Assembly: GCA_947476765.1 (NCBI GenBank)
Contig: CANJRK010000010.1
Location: forward strand, 1-13,454
DNA length: 13,454 bases
DNA from: Actinomycetota bacterium
GTDB taxonomy: Bacteria; Actinomycetota; Actinomycetes; S36-B12; UBA5976
Reading direction: 5' to 3'
Below are positions 1 to 8,294 of the stretch, in pieces. A model generated the notes under the pieces. It ran no database searches. It was not told where the DNA came from and saw only the letters and a list, made by a program, of their open reading frames with translations. The position numbers and the translations under genes are program-made. Numbering within the stretch: position 1 is the stretch's first letter; the number at the start of each line of letters is the position of its first letter.

Positions 1-51
1 CGGGTTGGTCGGGTGATTTAGCGTGATTTACCTATGGCGTGTCTAACTTAG
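1..51 (-). other. Spacer downstream of ftsQ (probable ftsQ-ftsZ intergenic region)
   Basis: No coding sequence is visible here. In dcw clusters of Actinomycetota, ftsZ normally follows ftsQ, so this is probably the start of the ftsQ-ftsZ spacer, a place where ftsZ promoters are known in several actinobacteria. On the plus strand GTGATTTA occurs twice (13-20 and 23-30), a direct repeat with a 10-base period. Read on the minus strand, TAGACA (45 to 40) resembles a -35 box and TAAATC (20 to 15) is a poor -10 match at a 19-base spacing. I do not call a promoter on that. The ftsZ start, if present, lies beyond the window. Confidence 0.4.
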
Positions 52-741
52 TTAAGGAAGTACGGTTGGCGCATCAGGGGCGCTGACATTAATTACCTTG
101 TAACCCTTTTCCATCAGAGCTTGCGCAACGTCAACTTTGTCAGAGGCACGTTCGCCCGATCCAAAAGTGATGACGACCCCATTTCCTAAAGTTGCCACCA
201 CACTGTCTTGCGTGACCGCGCTAAGTCCGGCTAATTTCCACTTAGCCGGAATTGCAGCTAAGGCTTGAATTGCACTTGTCATTGCTGGACTATCAGGTTG
301 GGCAGAAATAACTAATAACTTGGCTGGCGGTGCAGCCACAACTCCAGCATTTGCGCCTTCGGAGTCAATCAGGTTGTATCCGGCCGCAGTCGCTGCAACT
401 GCTATTGGGGTGCGCTCTGTAACAGTAATGACTATCGCATGCGGCCAACCGCGCTCTACGGTAGCCGACTTAACCTCTGGCAGCGCAGTTAACTGATTTG
501 TCACTGATCCGGTATTGATCGACATCAAGGAATTTCCAATTGGAATCGCTGCTGCTGCCGTAATTTGCTCAACAGTGAGTCGAGAATTTCCAGTAATAGT
601 GACTTCTTGGGCCGTAAACCATTTGGATTGATACAAACTCCACCAAGTTGCCAACACAGCAACTAGTAATAACCAAATCAGCCAGGGCAATTTTGATTTG
701 CGGATTCGTTTTGGCGTTGCTGGGCGAACGGTTTGAGACAT
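52..741 (-). CDS. ftsQ: Cell division protein FtsQ
   Basis: FtsQ is a bitopic divisome protein that links early cytoplasmic and late periplasmic-side division proteins and works with FtsL and the FtsW/FtsI synthase. The 229-residue product has a short basic cytoplasmic tail (residues 1-18), one membrane segment (about 19-37), a POTRA domain (about 43-111, containing VTITGNSRLT and ending near TERTPIA) and a distal FtsQ/DivIB domain ending in APTVLP. It lacks the long N-terminal tail seen in mycobacterial homologues. The ATG at 741 is chosen over an in-frame ATG at 777 because GGAAG lies seven bases upstream and the start overlaps the murC stop by one base (TAATG). The longer form would run 36 bases into murC. 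The identity rests on architecture plus position after murC; FtsQ sequences diverge quickly, but nothing else fits. Confidence 0.93.
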   Translation of the reverse strand: MSQTVRPATPKRIRKSKLPWLIWLLLVAVLATWWSLYQSKWFTAQEVTITGNSRLTVEQITAAAAIPIGNSLMSINTGSVTNQLTALPEVKSATVERGWPHAIVITVTERTPIAVAATAAGYNLIDSEGANAGVVAAPPAKLLVISAQPDSPAMTSAIQALAAIPAKWKLAGLSAVTQDSVVATLGNGVVITFGSGERASDKVDVAQALMEKGYKVINVSAPDAPTVLP

Positions 742-2138
742 TATTTCGCTTCCAGCAATGTCAATATTTCCGAACACATCATGCCGATGTCACCTGCACC
801 TAAAGTCATGATGATGTCACCTGGCTGAGCATTATTCACTAAGTGTGTAGCTACCAGCGACCATGACGGTTCAAATACAACTTGGGCAGCAGGTAACGGA
901 ACATTGTTCGCCATTGTGCTGCCAGATGCCCCAGGTATTGGTGTCTCCCCTGGTGCAAAAACTTCAAGAACTACTACAAAGTCAGCCAGCCCTAATGCTT
1001 GACCAAATTCTTTCGAGAACAAGGCAGTTCGGTAATAATGGTGAGCTTGGAATGCAGCTAGTACCCGTCCATTCCCAACCACTGTGCGAGCGGCTCGTAA
1101 CACAGCGTCAATCTCGGTTGGGTGATGTGCGTAGTCATCGAAAACGCGAACACCGGATACTTCACCTCGAAATTCAAATCTGCGATGTGTTCCAGTAAAA
1201 CTCTGCAGTCCACTAATTCCTTCTTGCGATGTACAACCCTGCTCTAGCGCGGCAACAAATGCAGCAGTTGCATTTAGCGCATTATGTGCGCCTGGGACTT
1301 GCAACTCAATTGGGCCATGTACTTGCCCCTGATATGTGATTGTGAATTTTGAGCCAACTTTACCTGACGGGAGCAAAGTTAAAACAGCATCATTATCTGA
1401 GTTCTGGCCATATGTGATTACCTTGGCGCCTAGTTCGCGAGCTCTACTAGTCACGGTTTTAGCACCAGCATCATCGCCACACGCAATTGCACAGCCATTG
1501 CGCGATTTAGTGCCAACAATGAAATCTACGAAGGCCTGCTCTACCGCTTCATAGGTGCCCCAGTAATTCAAGTGGTCTGGCTCAACGTTAGTGACAATAC
1601 CGACCGTCGTAGGTAGGACCAGGAATGTTCCATCACTTTCATCAGCTTCAACTACAAAGAGTTCGCCGGTTCCTTGGTGTGCATTACTTCCAGATTCATT
1701 CATCTCGGATCCGATTACAAAAGAGGGATCTTTGCCAGCATTTTGTAAGATCACGGTAACCATAGATGTAGTCGTCGTCTTGCCATGAGTTCCAGCAACT
1801 GAAATTGTGCTGGCATCTGTTAACAACTCGGCCAAGGCAGTTGCGCGACTAATCACCGGAATTCCCAGTTCGGTGGCAGCTGCCACTTCAGGGTTATCGG
1901 CATTGATCGCAGTTGAGACAACAACGCAGGTAGGTTTTGATCCAGCAATTTCTAACTGTCCTGCGTCATGGCCGACGAAGACGGTTCCGCCTAAAGGTTT
2001 TAGGGCTTGCAGTCTGCGGGAATCTTTGGCGTCGCTTCCTGACACTGCGATTCCGCGGGCAAGTAAAACGCGAGCGATTCCGCTCATTCCAGCGCCACCA
2101 ATGCCAACAATGTGAACGCGCCCCAAAAGAAATGTCAT
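741..2138 (-). CDS. murC: UDP-N-acetylmuramate--L-alanine ligase MurC
   Basis: MurC is the cytoplasmic ATP-dependent ligase that adds L-alanine to UDP-MurNAc, the first amino acid of the peptidoglycan stem. The 465-residue protein has the full three-domain Mur ligase layout. An N-terminal UDP-binding Rossmann motif VGIGGAGMSG lies at 11-20. The ATP-binding loop GTHGKTTTT is at 116-124, the central EADESDGTF at 164-172 and the metal/ATP-site PDHLNYWG at 187-194. The C-terminal domain has HRRFEFRG at 318-325 and DDYAHHPTEI at 334-343, a MurC hallmark. The length is typical. Its ATG overlaps the murG stop by four bases (ATGA), with a purine-rich AAGGGA ribosome site just upstream, so the two genes are probably translationally coupled. 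No key motif is missing. Confidence 0.98.
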   Translation of the reverse strand: MTFLLGRVHIVGIGGAGMSGIARVLLARGIAVSGSDAKDSRRLQALKPLGGTVFVGHDAGQLEIAGSKPTCVVVSTAINADNPEVAAATELGIPVISRATALAELLTDASTISVAGTHGKTTTTSMVTVILQNAGKDPSFVIGSEMNESGSNAHQGTGELFVVEADESDGTFLVLPTTVGIVTNVEPDHLNYWGTYEAVEQAFVDFIVGTKSRNGCAIACGDDAGAKTVTSRARELGAKVITYGQNSDNDAVLTLLPSGKVGSKFTITYQGQVHGPIELQVPGAHNALNATAAFVAALEQGCTSQEGISGLQSFTGTHRRFEFRGEVSGVRVFDDYAHHPTEIDAVLRAARTVVGNGRVLAAFQAHHYYRTALFSKEFGQALGLADFVVVLEVFAPGETPIPGASGSTMANNVPLPAAQVVFEPSWSLVATHLVNNAQPGDIIMTLGAGDIGMMCSEILTLLEAK

Positions 2139-3208
2139 TCTTTTCCCTTTCGCGCAACTGTTATTACTAATTCTGCAAGCAGCGCTGCGGAATTTCTATG
2201 ACCTAAGGCGGCACTTGCCGTCGCCATAGTTTGCAGACGACTGTCATCAAGCACAATTGGCATAACTTCGTCACGCACAAACTCGACGGAAAATTCTAAA
2301 TCAGGCACCAGCATTGCTCCCCCGGCCGCAACGACAGGTCCAGCATTTAAGCTCTGTTCGCCATTACCAATTGGCAGTGGAACAAAACAAGCAGGCAATC
2401 CAACCGCAGTTAACTCTGCAACTGTCATGGCACCTGCACGCGAGATTACAAAATCTGCAGCGCTGTACGCAAGTTCCATTTGATCAATATATTTAAGTGG
2501 GCGGTAGGCACTGGACTCAGGCGCGCAGAATTCATTCTTTTTACCAACTGAATGTAATACAACTACATCTGCAAACACATTCGCAGCTAAGCAGTCACCA
2601 ATTACGGTATTCAACTTAACTGCACCTTGTGAGCCACCAAAAACTAAAATGCATTTTGCTGAATTTGAGATGCCAAATTTTTCACGAGCCGCTTGGCGTA
2701 ACTCACTCCGATTTAAGTTTTCGATAGATTTACGAAGTGGAATTCCAATAAGTTCTGCACGTGGCAAACTGCCAGAAACGGTTTCAGCAACTGCATCCGC
2801 AAAACGAGCACCCACACGATTTGCTAACCCAGCTCTAGCATTCGCTTCATGTACCACAATTGGGAATTCACCACGAGCTGCTAAGTAAGCGGGGATTGAA
2901 ACATATCCACCGAAACCAACAACAACATCAGCTTCTAATTTGTGTAACACATCTCGTGTTTGTTTAATTGCAGAACGCAATCTTGTTGGCAGCGTTACTA
3001 AATCACCGCTCAACTTTCGTGGCAGCGGTACCGCAGGAATTAACTCAAGTCGATATCCACGCGCTGGAACCAAATCAACTTCCAGGCCACGCGAAGTGCC
3101 AAGAAGTGTGATATTGATTTCAGCGTCAATTAGCTGAAGTTGGTCAGCCAAGTTGAGAGCAGGTTCAATGTGGCCCGCAGTGCCACCACCTGCGAGAACT
3201 ATGTTCAC
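2135..3208 (-). CDS. murG: UDP-GlcNAc:undecaprenyl-PP-MurNAc-pentapeptide transferase MurG
   Basis: MurG is a peripheral membrane GT-B glycosyltransferase that transfers GlcNAc from UDP-GlcNAc to lipid I, giving lipid II on the inner face of the membrane. With a GTG start at 3208 the product is 357 residues, the usual size. The first glycine-rich loop GGGTAGH is at 7-13, HEANARAGLANR at 120-131 and the second loop GGSQGA at 191-196. The UDP-GlcNAc site RAGAMTVAE is at 257-265 and NGEQSLNA at 282-289. The GTG is chosen because MurG proteins begin right before the VLAGGGTAGH strand and because it follows the ftsW stop by one base (TAGCGTG), with AGGA upstream inside ftsW. An in-frame ATG at 3247 would add 13 unconserved residues and overlap ftsW by 38 bases. 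Confidence 0.97.
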   Translation of the reverse strand: MNIVLAGGGTAGHIEPALNLADQLQLIDAEINITLLGTSRGLEVDLVPARGYRLELIPAVPLPRKLSGDLVTLPTRLRSAIKQTRDVLHKLEADVVVGFGGYVSIPAYLAARGEFPIVVHEANARAGLANRVGARFADAVAETVSGSLPRAELIGIPLRKSIENLNRSELRQAAREKFGISNSAKCILVFGGSQGAVKLNTVIGDCLAANVFADVVVLHSVGKKNEFCAPESSAYRPLKYIDQMELAYSAADFVISRAGAMTVAELTAVGLPACFVPLPIGNGEQSLNAGPVVAAGGAMLVPDLEFSVEFVRDEVMPIVLDDSRLQTMATASAALGHRNSAALLAELVITVARKGKE

Positions 3209-3209
3209 G

Positions 3210-4379
3210 CTAGCGCTGTTCCTGCATGTAGGCCTCATGCTTGGCAAAGGCCATGAGGATTCCCATTGCTAATAACGTTGGAATCAGAGACGACCCGCCA
3301 TAGCTTACGAGCGGCAGCGGTACTCCAGTAATTGGCAAGATACCTAAAACTGCGCCGATGTTGACAAGCGCCTGGGTGATAATCCAAGTAACAATTCCAA
3401 GTGAAGCAATTTGAATAAAGGCCTCGTCGGTCCCCCGAGCAATCCGCAACCCAACAATTGCAATTGCACAAAACAGCAGCAAAACCAATATGGTTCCTAA
3501 GATTCCCAATTCTTCGCCCAGTACTGCATATATAAAGTCGGTGTGCGCCTCAGGCAAAGTTCCCCACTTCTCGCGCGAACCACCCAAGCCAACTCCCCAC
3601 CAGCCACCTGAACCAAGAGCTTGTTGGCCGTGAATAACTTGGAAGCCAGTGCCTTGCGCATCGGCCTGGGGGTCAAGCCAAGAAGTAAAGCGTGCCATTC
3701 GGTAGGGCGCAGCGATTGACAATGCAGCAATTGCAGCTAGGCCCATTGCTCCCATAACCATGAACCACTTTCGTGGCGCTCCGACAAAATAAAGTAGTGA
3801 AGCCATAATTGGCATCAGTACCATTGCCGTTCCAAGGTCACCTTGTAATACCACTAAAGCCAAAACTCCAACAGACACAGGAAATACTGGAATAAGCAAA
3901 TGATCCCGTTGCTCAAGCAGATGATATTTGCGATCCAGGATGTCAGCACCCCACATGACAATGGCTAACTTTGCAAACTCAGATGGCTGAATTCGAAATG
4001 GTCCGCCGAATTCAATCCAGTTCTTTTGCCCATGCACTGCCGTTCCAATCACCAAAACAGCTACGAGCAACGCACCGACTACGAGCATGAAAAGTGTTGA
4101 CCAACGCCGGATTGCATCTACGTGCATTTTCGAAACCGCAATCATTAAGAACACGCCAATTATGGCGAAAACTAATTGTCGAGTTGCCAATGCCCACGAG
4201 TTGCCATTGTTTTGTTGATACGAGTAAACGCTTGAGGCGGATGCGACCATAACGATTCCCAAGGCAAGCAAAAATCCAGTTGCGCCTAATAAGACTTGAT
4301 AATGCAGCATCGGATGTTCCAGTCGAGCAGATAGGCCACCGTCTGGGCTGTTTCGCTTTACCGGTCGGGTAGCGGTCAT
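3210..4379 (-). CDS. ftsW: Septal peptidoglycan glycosyltransferase FtsW (SEDS family)
   Basis: FtsW is a polytopic SEDS glycosyltransferase that polymerises lipid II at the septum in complex with the class B PBP FtsI. The 389-residue protein is largely hydrophobic, with about ten membrane segments beginning near residue 27. SEDS motifs are PSEFAKLA at 132-139, GDLGTA at 180-185, LPEAHTDFIYAVLGEELG at 275-292 and PLPLVSYGGSS at 354-364. Asp281 in PEAHTD corresponds by motif to the catalytic Asp of the family. RodA has the same motifs; FtsW is preferred because the gene lies between murD and murG and ftsI is in the same cluster. The protein ends soon after the last membrane segment and lacks the long C-terminal tail of mycobacterial FtsW. 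The ATG overlaps the murD stop by four bases (ATGA), with AGGA eight bases upstream. Confidence 0.96.
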   Translation of the reverse strand: MTATRPVKRNSPDGGLSARLEHPMLHYQVLLGATGFLLALGIVMVASASSVYSYQQNNGNSWALATRQLVFAIIGVFLMIAVSKMHVDAIRRWSTLFMLVVGALLVAVLVIGTAVHGQKNWIEFGGPFRIQPSEFAKLAIVMWGADILDRKYHLLEQRDHLLIPVFPVSVGVLALVVLQGDLGTAMVLMPIMASLLYFVGAPRKWFMVMGAMGLAAIAALSIAAPYRMARFTSWLDPQADAQGTGFQVIHGQQALGSGGWWGVGLGGSREKWGTLPEAHTDFIYAVLGEELGILGTILVLLLFCAIAIVGLRIARGTDEAFIQIASLGIVTWIITQALVNIGAVLGILPITGVPLPLVSYGGSSLIPTLLAMGILMAFAKHEAYMQEQR

Positions 4380-5815
4380 TTTTTTAGTCCTGCTACTGCA
4401 TCAGCAAATGCCTCGCCGCGAGCTGAGTAATCTCGGAACATATCCCAAGAGGCGCAGCCCGGCGCTAAAAGTACGGTGTCACCAGCAATGGCCACGCTCG
4501 CGGCCTTGCTAACAACAATCTCCATTGCATTAGTTTCCTTTGTAGTCACGCGATGAATCGGGACATTCGGTGCGTGTCGCTCTAAGGCTGCGGCAATCAA
4601 TTCCTGGTCTATGCCTAGTAGGACTGCGGCTCGCATTCGATGGGCATTGTCAAGGACAAGCTGGTCAAAATCTTGACCTTTAGCCATGCCGCCAGCAATC
4701 CAGACAACTGACTCATAGGCAGCTAATGAGGTAGCAGCCGCATGAGTATTTGTAGCTTTTGAGTCATCTATATAGTCAACGCCTGCAACCTGTCCAACAT
4801 GTGCAATGCGATGTGGCGCAGGTTGCCAGGCACGAAGTCCATCTCGAATCGCTCGAGCGTCTACCCCATGTGCGCGAGCAAGAGCACAGGCAGCTAAAGC
4901 ATTAGCAATGTTGTGTGCGGCCGGTATTGCTAAATCTGTGATCTCGGCAAGTTCCAATGCTGCTTCTCGACGATTTTCCAAGAATGCCCGATCAACCAAA
5001 AACTCTTCTACTACTCCCACCATCGAGATGTCAGGGATCCCAGCGGTAAACCCGATAGCTCGGCAACCCTCTACAACTTCAGCTTGTTCAACCATTCGAA
5101 TTGTTTCTTCGTCTGCGAGATTGAAAATGGCAGCCACTTGGCAACGTTCATAGACTCGAGCTTTTGCATCTCGATATGCAGCAAAAGTTCCAAACAAATC
5201 AATATGGTCTTCGGCTAAATTTAAACAAACGGCCGCTTGCGGAGAAATCGTGTGCACGAATGGAAGTTGCGGGGCTCCAACTTCAATTGCAAGGACATCC
5301 CACGGCGTTGGATCCATAACTACTTCAACAAGTGAGCGTCCAATGTTGCCGGCTGCAACAGTTCGTTTACCCGCAGCAAGCAGAATCGACTCCAACATTA
5401 ATGTGGTCGTAGTTTTTCCGTTAGTGCCCGTTATTAATAGCCATGGGGCAGGATGTTTTGGGTCACGCAGTCGCCAAGCTAATTCAAGTTCGCCCCAAAT
5501 CGGCAGATTCACTTTTTGGGCGGCAACCACAATTGGTGCTAGCGGCGATACCCCGGGTGAGAGAACTAGTAAGTTGATGCCTTCAGGAAGTTCGCTATCT
5601 TCCCCTAGAAGTACGTGTGCTCCAAGAATTTCTAAAATTGTGGCGCGTTCTTTCTGGCGCTCACCGGTGGCGGCATCGAGCACGATTACTTCAGCACCTA
5701 AGTTCACCAATGCATCGGCAGCGGCAAACCCAGCAACTCCAAGTCCAACAACACATACGCGGATCTGAGACCAGTCGCTGGTACGCGTTAAATCATCTAA
5801 ATTCAGGGAAGTCAT
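4376..5815 (-). CDS. murD: UDP-N-acetylmuramoyl-L-alanine--D-glutamate ligase MurD
   Basis: MurD adds D-glutamate to UDP-MurNAc-L-alanine in the cytoplasm using ATP. The 479-residue protein shows an N-terminal Rossmann motif VVGLGVAGFAAADAL near 22-36, the P-loop GTNGKTTTT at 130-138, EDHIDLFG at 202-209, PHRIAHVG at 334-341, the MurD signature DDSKATNTHAA at 350-360 and AGGMAKG at 374-380. Close to the C-terminus it has the typical APGCASWD and FRDYSARGEAF segments. The ATG at 5815 lies five bases after the mraY stop and directly precedes the conserved N-terminal region. An in-frame ATG at 5920 would run about 100 bases back into the conserved mraY 3' end and is rejected. The ribosome-binding sequence is weak (GGCAG at best), so translation may depend on ribosomes finishing mraY. 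Confidence 0.97.
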   Translation of the reverse strand: MTSLNLDDLTRTSDWSQIRVCVVGLGVAGFAAADALVNLGAEVIVLDAATGERQKERATILEILGAHVLLGEDSELPEGINLLVLSPGVSPLAPIVVAAQKVNLPIWGELELAWRLRDPKHPAPWLLITGTNGKTTTTLMLESILLAAGKRTVAAGNIGRSLVEVVMDPTPWDVLAIEVGAPQLPFVHTISPQAAVCLNLAEDHIDLFGTFAAYRDAKARVYERCQVAAIFNLADEETIRMVEQAEVVEGCRAIGFTAGIPDISMVGVVEEFLVDRAFLENRREAALELAEITDLAIPAAHNIANALAACALARAHGVDARAIRDGLRAWQPAPHRIAHVGQVAGVDYIDDSKATNTHAAATSLAAYESVVWIAGGMAKGQDFDQLVLDNAHRMRAAVLLGIDQELIAAALERHAPNVPIHRVTTKETNAMEIVVSKAASVAIAGDTVLLAPGCASWDMFRDYSARGEAFADAVAGLKK

Positions 5816-5820
5816 TTTAT

Positions 5821-6888
5821 TTACTGCCGAACCCACTCGGCATAGAACAATGCCATACCAGCTCCGACACAAAGCCCCTGAATAATCCAGAATCGCACCA
5901 CGATCAATACCTCGGGCCAACCTTTCATTTCAAAGTGGTGGTGCAGTGGTGCCATTTGCAGAACTCTTCTACCCGTGAGTTTGAATGATCCAACTTGAGC
6001 AATAACGGAAAGGGTGATCAATACGAAAAGTCCACCGATTAGACCAAGCAATAATTCCGTTCGTGTCATGAGTGCCAGCGCAGCAAGCCCGCCACCCAAT
6101 GCCAAAGATCCGGTATCCCCCATGAAGATTCGCGCAGGGCTTGAGTTCCACCACAGGAATCCAAAGCAGGCACCAGCCACGGCTGCTGAAAATACTGCTA
6201 AGTCCAGGGGGTCTCGAACGGTGTAACACCTTGGAATGTCACCCCAGAAACAACTTTGTCCGTATTGCCAAATCGACATCACGGTATAAGCGACAAATGA
6301 AAGTAGTGCGGCTCCAATTGCAAGTCCGTCAAGGCCATCAGTCAAATTAACGCCATTAGTAATTCCAGTTACTAAAAACCAAATCCAAAGCAATAAGACC
6401 GCAGAGGGCAACATCCATTCCGTATCACGAACCCAAGAAATCGCGTTACTTACCGGAGTATTTCCACTCTCATCCGGGAACTGCATTGCTAAATATCCAA
6501 ACGATAACGCAGCTGCTGCTTGACCAAGTAACTTGGTCCGGGCCCGAATCCCAGTACTGCGCTGTTTGAAGATTTTTAGGTAATCATCAGCAACACCTAC
6601 CAAGCCAAGTGCAACCATTAAGTAGATTGCTAGCAATCCAGAAGCTGTTGGCGGTCGCATTACGATCAAGTGTGCAAGAAAATATGCCAGAACAACTGAG
6701 CCAACGATTGCTACCCCGCCCATAGAAGGAGTGCCACGCTTGCTGGCATGTTCTGGGTAGTGCACATCCTCAGTTGATTCCCGAATTGCTTGGGCAATTC
6801 CGCGCTTGCGTAACAAGTTAATTAGTAGCGGAGTTCCAACTAGCGAAAACAAAGTGGCTAACGCACCAGCGAGCACGACCAGTTTCAC
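5821..6888 (-). CDS. mraY: Phospho-N-acetylmuramoyl-pentapeptide-transferase MraY
   Basis: MraY is the integral membrane enzyme that moves phospho-MurNAc-pentapeptide from UDP to undecaprenyl phosphate, forming lipid I. The 355-residue product has about ten membrane segments. Family motifs are KRGTPSMGG at 50-58, the Asp pair in ADDYLK (101-102), GIRARTKLLGQ at 113-123, NLTDGLDGLA at 181-190 (Asp184, Asp187), FMGDTGSLALGG around the catalytic-site Asp258, and the MraY-specific PLHHHFE at 314-320. Two GTG starts are possible. The one at 6888 makes a four-base GTGA overlap with the murF stop and has TGGAG six bases upstream. The one at 6900 has no ribosome site and adds only four residues. The 6888 start is preferred. 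Confidence 0.97.
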   Translation of the reverse strand: MKLVVLAGALATLFSLVGTPLLINLLRKRGIAQAIRESTEDVHYPEHASKRGTPSMGGVAIVGSVVLAYFLAHLIVMRPPTASGLLAIYLMVALGLVGVADDYLKIFKQRSTGIRARTKLLGQAAAALSFGYLAMQFPDESGNTPVSNAISWVRDTEWMLPSAVLLLWIWFLVTGITNGVNLTDGLDGLAIGAALLSFVAYTVMSIWQYGQSCFWGDIPRCYTVRDPLDLAVFSAAVAGACFGFLWWNSSPARIFMGDTGSLALGGGLAALALMTRTELLLGLIGGLFVLITLSVIAQVGSFKLTGRRVLQMAPLHHHFEMKGWPEVLIVVRFWIIQGLCVGAGMALFYAEWVRQ

Positions 6889-8294
6889 TGTTGGCTCCAC
6901 TTCTTGCGCAGGCGATCTTCAATATCTTTGGCGAGCAACTCAAATTGTTCAGCGCGTGAGGCCTTAAACAGCAACACATCGCCAGAGTTCACTCCATTGA
7001 CAATGTAGTCGCTCGCTGCTGCAAAATCGTGTAACCACACCGATTTTCCGCCTGATCCATCTTGGCTTCCTAGTCCATAACTGTCCGCGGCAGCACCAAC
7101 AGCCACAACCTGTGATATTCCAAGGTCATTCGCATGTGCAATTACCTGTTCATGTAATTGGTTACTCGCGTCACCCAATTCATGCATCTTCCCCACCACT
7201 GCCCATGTTTTTCCTTCGGCCGGAATGCCTGCCAGAGTTTCGAGTGCTGCGGTCATTGATTCAGGATTTGCGTTGTAGGCATCGTTGATAAGCGTTAAGC
7301 GACCTGGTAGCTGAGTAACTTCCATGCGCCAATTACTCACTTGTTTTAATTCAGTAAGTGCATGTGCAATATCTTTCAATTCCATGCCAACGGCTAAGCC
7401 AACTGTGGCAGCAGCTAAGGCATTTGAAATGTTGTGCTCACCAAGCATCGGAATTGAAGTTGCCACACGATTGCCACCATAAACTAACTCGAAATCATAA
7501 GTGCCGTGTGAATTGATCATCACTTTCTCAGCGCGAACATCCGCATCGGGATTAAATCCGTAACTGAAAATCGTTGCTTCGGTCATAGTGCGCATCGCAG
7601 AAACGCGTAGGTCGTCGGCGTTTAAAACGGCCACCCCATCTGCAGGCAATGCCCTGATTAATTCTGATTTGGCCTTAGCAATGTTTTCGACACTACCAAC
7701 TTCACCAATATGAGCGTGTCCAACATTTGTTACTACGCCGATAGATGGGAAAGCAATGCTGCACAGATAAGTGATTTGATGCATCCCTCTCATTCCCATC
7801 TCGGTAACTAAATAGCGCAGGTCGGCAGGAGCGGAGAGGATAGTTAGCGGTAAACCTAATTCGTTGTTTAACGAACCAGCTGGTGCATGAGTTCGGCCCG
7901 CGTGTGACAAAACTTGACCAATCATGTCTTTTGTTGAAGTTTTTCCTGATGAACCAGTTATCCCAATTACTTCTACATTGACCATTAGCTTGCGAACATG
8001 AGTAGCAAGTTTTGCAAGCGCATGAACTACTGGGTCCAAATGATCCGGTGATTCCGGTACTAATACATGAGGTCCCGATACATCACGGGAAACAAGTGAA
8101 GCTACGGCGCCCAATGCCATCGCCTCATCGCTGCAATCGTGGCCATCAACTCGGCTTCCGACGATTGCGCAAAATAGATCGCCACGCGATGACTTTCGAG
8201 AATCCGTAGTGACTCCAGAAATAACTAAGCCAGCGTTGCCAACTAGTTGTCCACCCACTATGTCAGCGATTTGCCTAAGAGTTAAGTCATACAT
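6885..8294 (-). CDS. murF: UDP-MurNAc-tripeptide--D-alanyl-D-alanine ligase MurF
   Basis: MurF attaches the D-Ala-D-Ala dipeptide to UDP-MurNAc-tripeptide, completing the cytoplasmic pentapeptide precursor. The 469-residue protein starts with LTLRQIADIVGG, the usual MurF N-terminal helix. It has the P-loop GSSGKTST at 114-121, NNELGLP at 143-149, TEMGMRGM at 164-171, NVGHAHIG at 190-197, the GEHNISNAL segment near 285-293 and the MurF signature NDAYNANPESM at 337-347. The C-terminal FKASRAEQFE segment is also typical. The ATG at 8294 is supported by a strong AGGAG seven bases upstream and overlaps the murE stop by eight bases. An in-frame ATG at 8345 has no such support and would add 17 residues without family similarity. 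The D-Ala-D-Ala ligase gene (ddl) is not in this window. Confidence 0.97.
   Translation of the reverse strand: MYDLTLRQIADIVGGQLVGNAGLVISGVTTDSRKSSRGDLFCAIVGSRVDGHDCSDEAMALGAVASLVSRDVSGPHVLVPESPDHLDPVVHALAKLATHVRKLMVNVEVIGITGSSGKTSTKDMIGQVLSHAGRTHAPAGSLNNELGLPLTILSAPADLRYLVTEMGMRGMHQITYLCSIAFPSIGVVTNVGHAHIGEVGSVENIAKAKSELIRALPADGVAVLNADDLRVSAMRTMTEATIFSYGFNPDADVRAEKVMINSHGTYDFELVYGGNRVATSIPMLGEHNISNALAAATVGLAVGMELKDIAHALTELKQVSNWRMEVTQLPGRLTLINDAYNANPESMTAALETLAGIPAEGKTWAVVGKMHELGDASNQLHEQVIAHANDLGISQVVAVGAAADSYGLGSQDGSGGKSVWLHDFAAASDYIVNGVNSGDVLLFKASRAEQFELLAKDIEDRLRKKWSQQ
6895..6899 (-). promoter_or_regulatory. Ribosome binding site of mraY (decides start)
   Basis: TGGAG on the minus strand lies six bases before the GTG at 6888, whose GTGA also contains the murF stop. 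This favours 6888 over the GTG at 6900, which has no comparable site. Confidence 0.7.

Noticed and set aside
742..777. N-terminal extension of ftsQ into murC
   Set aside because: The ATG at 741 has GGAAG seven bases upstream and forms a TAATG junction with the murC stop; the extension has no support.
5250..5768. Plus-strand open frame of 172 codons antisense to murD
   Set aside because: Serine/threonine/proline-rich low-complexity translation typical of antisense frames, no ribosome site and no family similarity, opposite the conserved MurD P-loop region.
5816..5920. N-terminal extension of murD to an upstream ATG
   Set aside because: It would overlap the conserved C-terminal end of mraY by about 100 bases and adds residues without MurD similarity.
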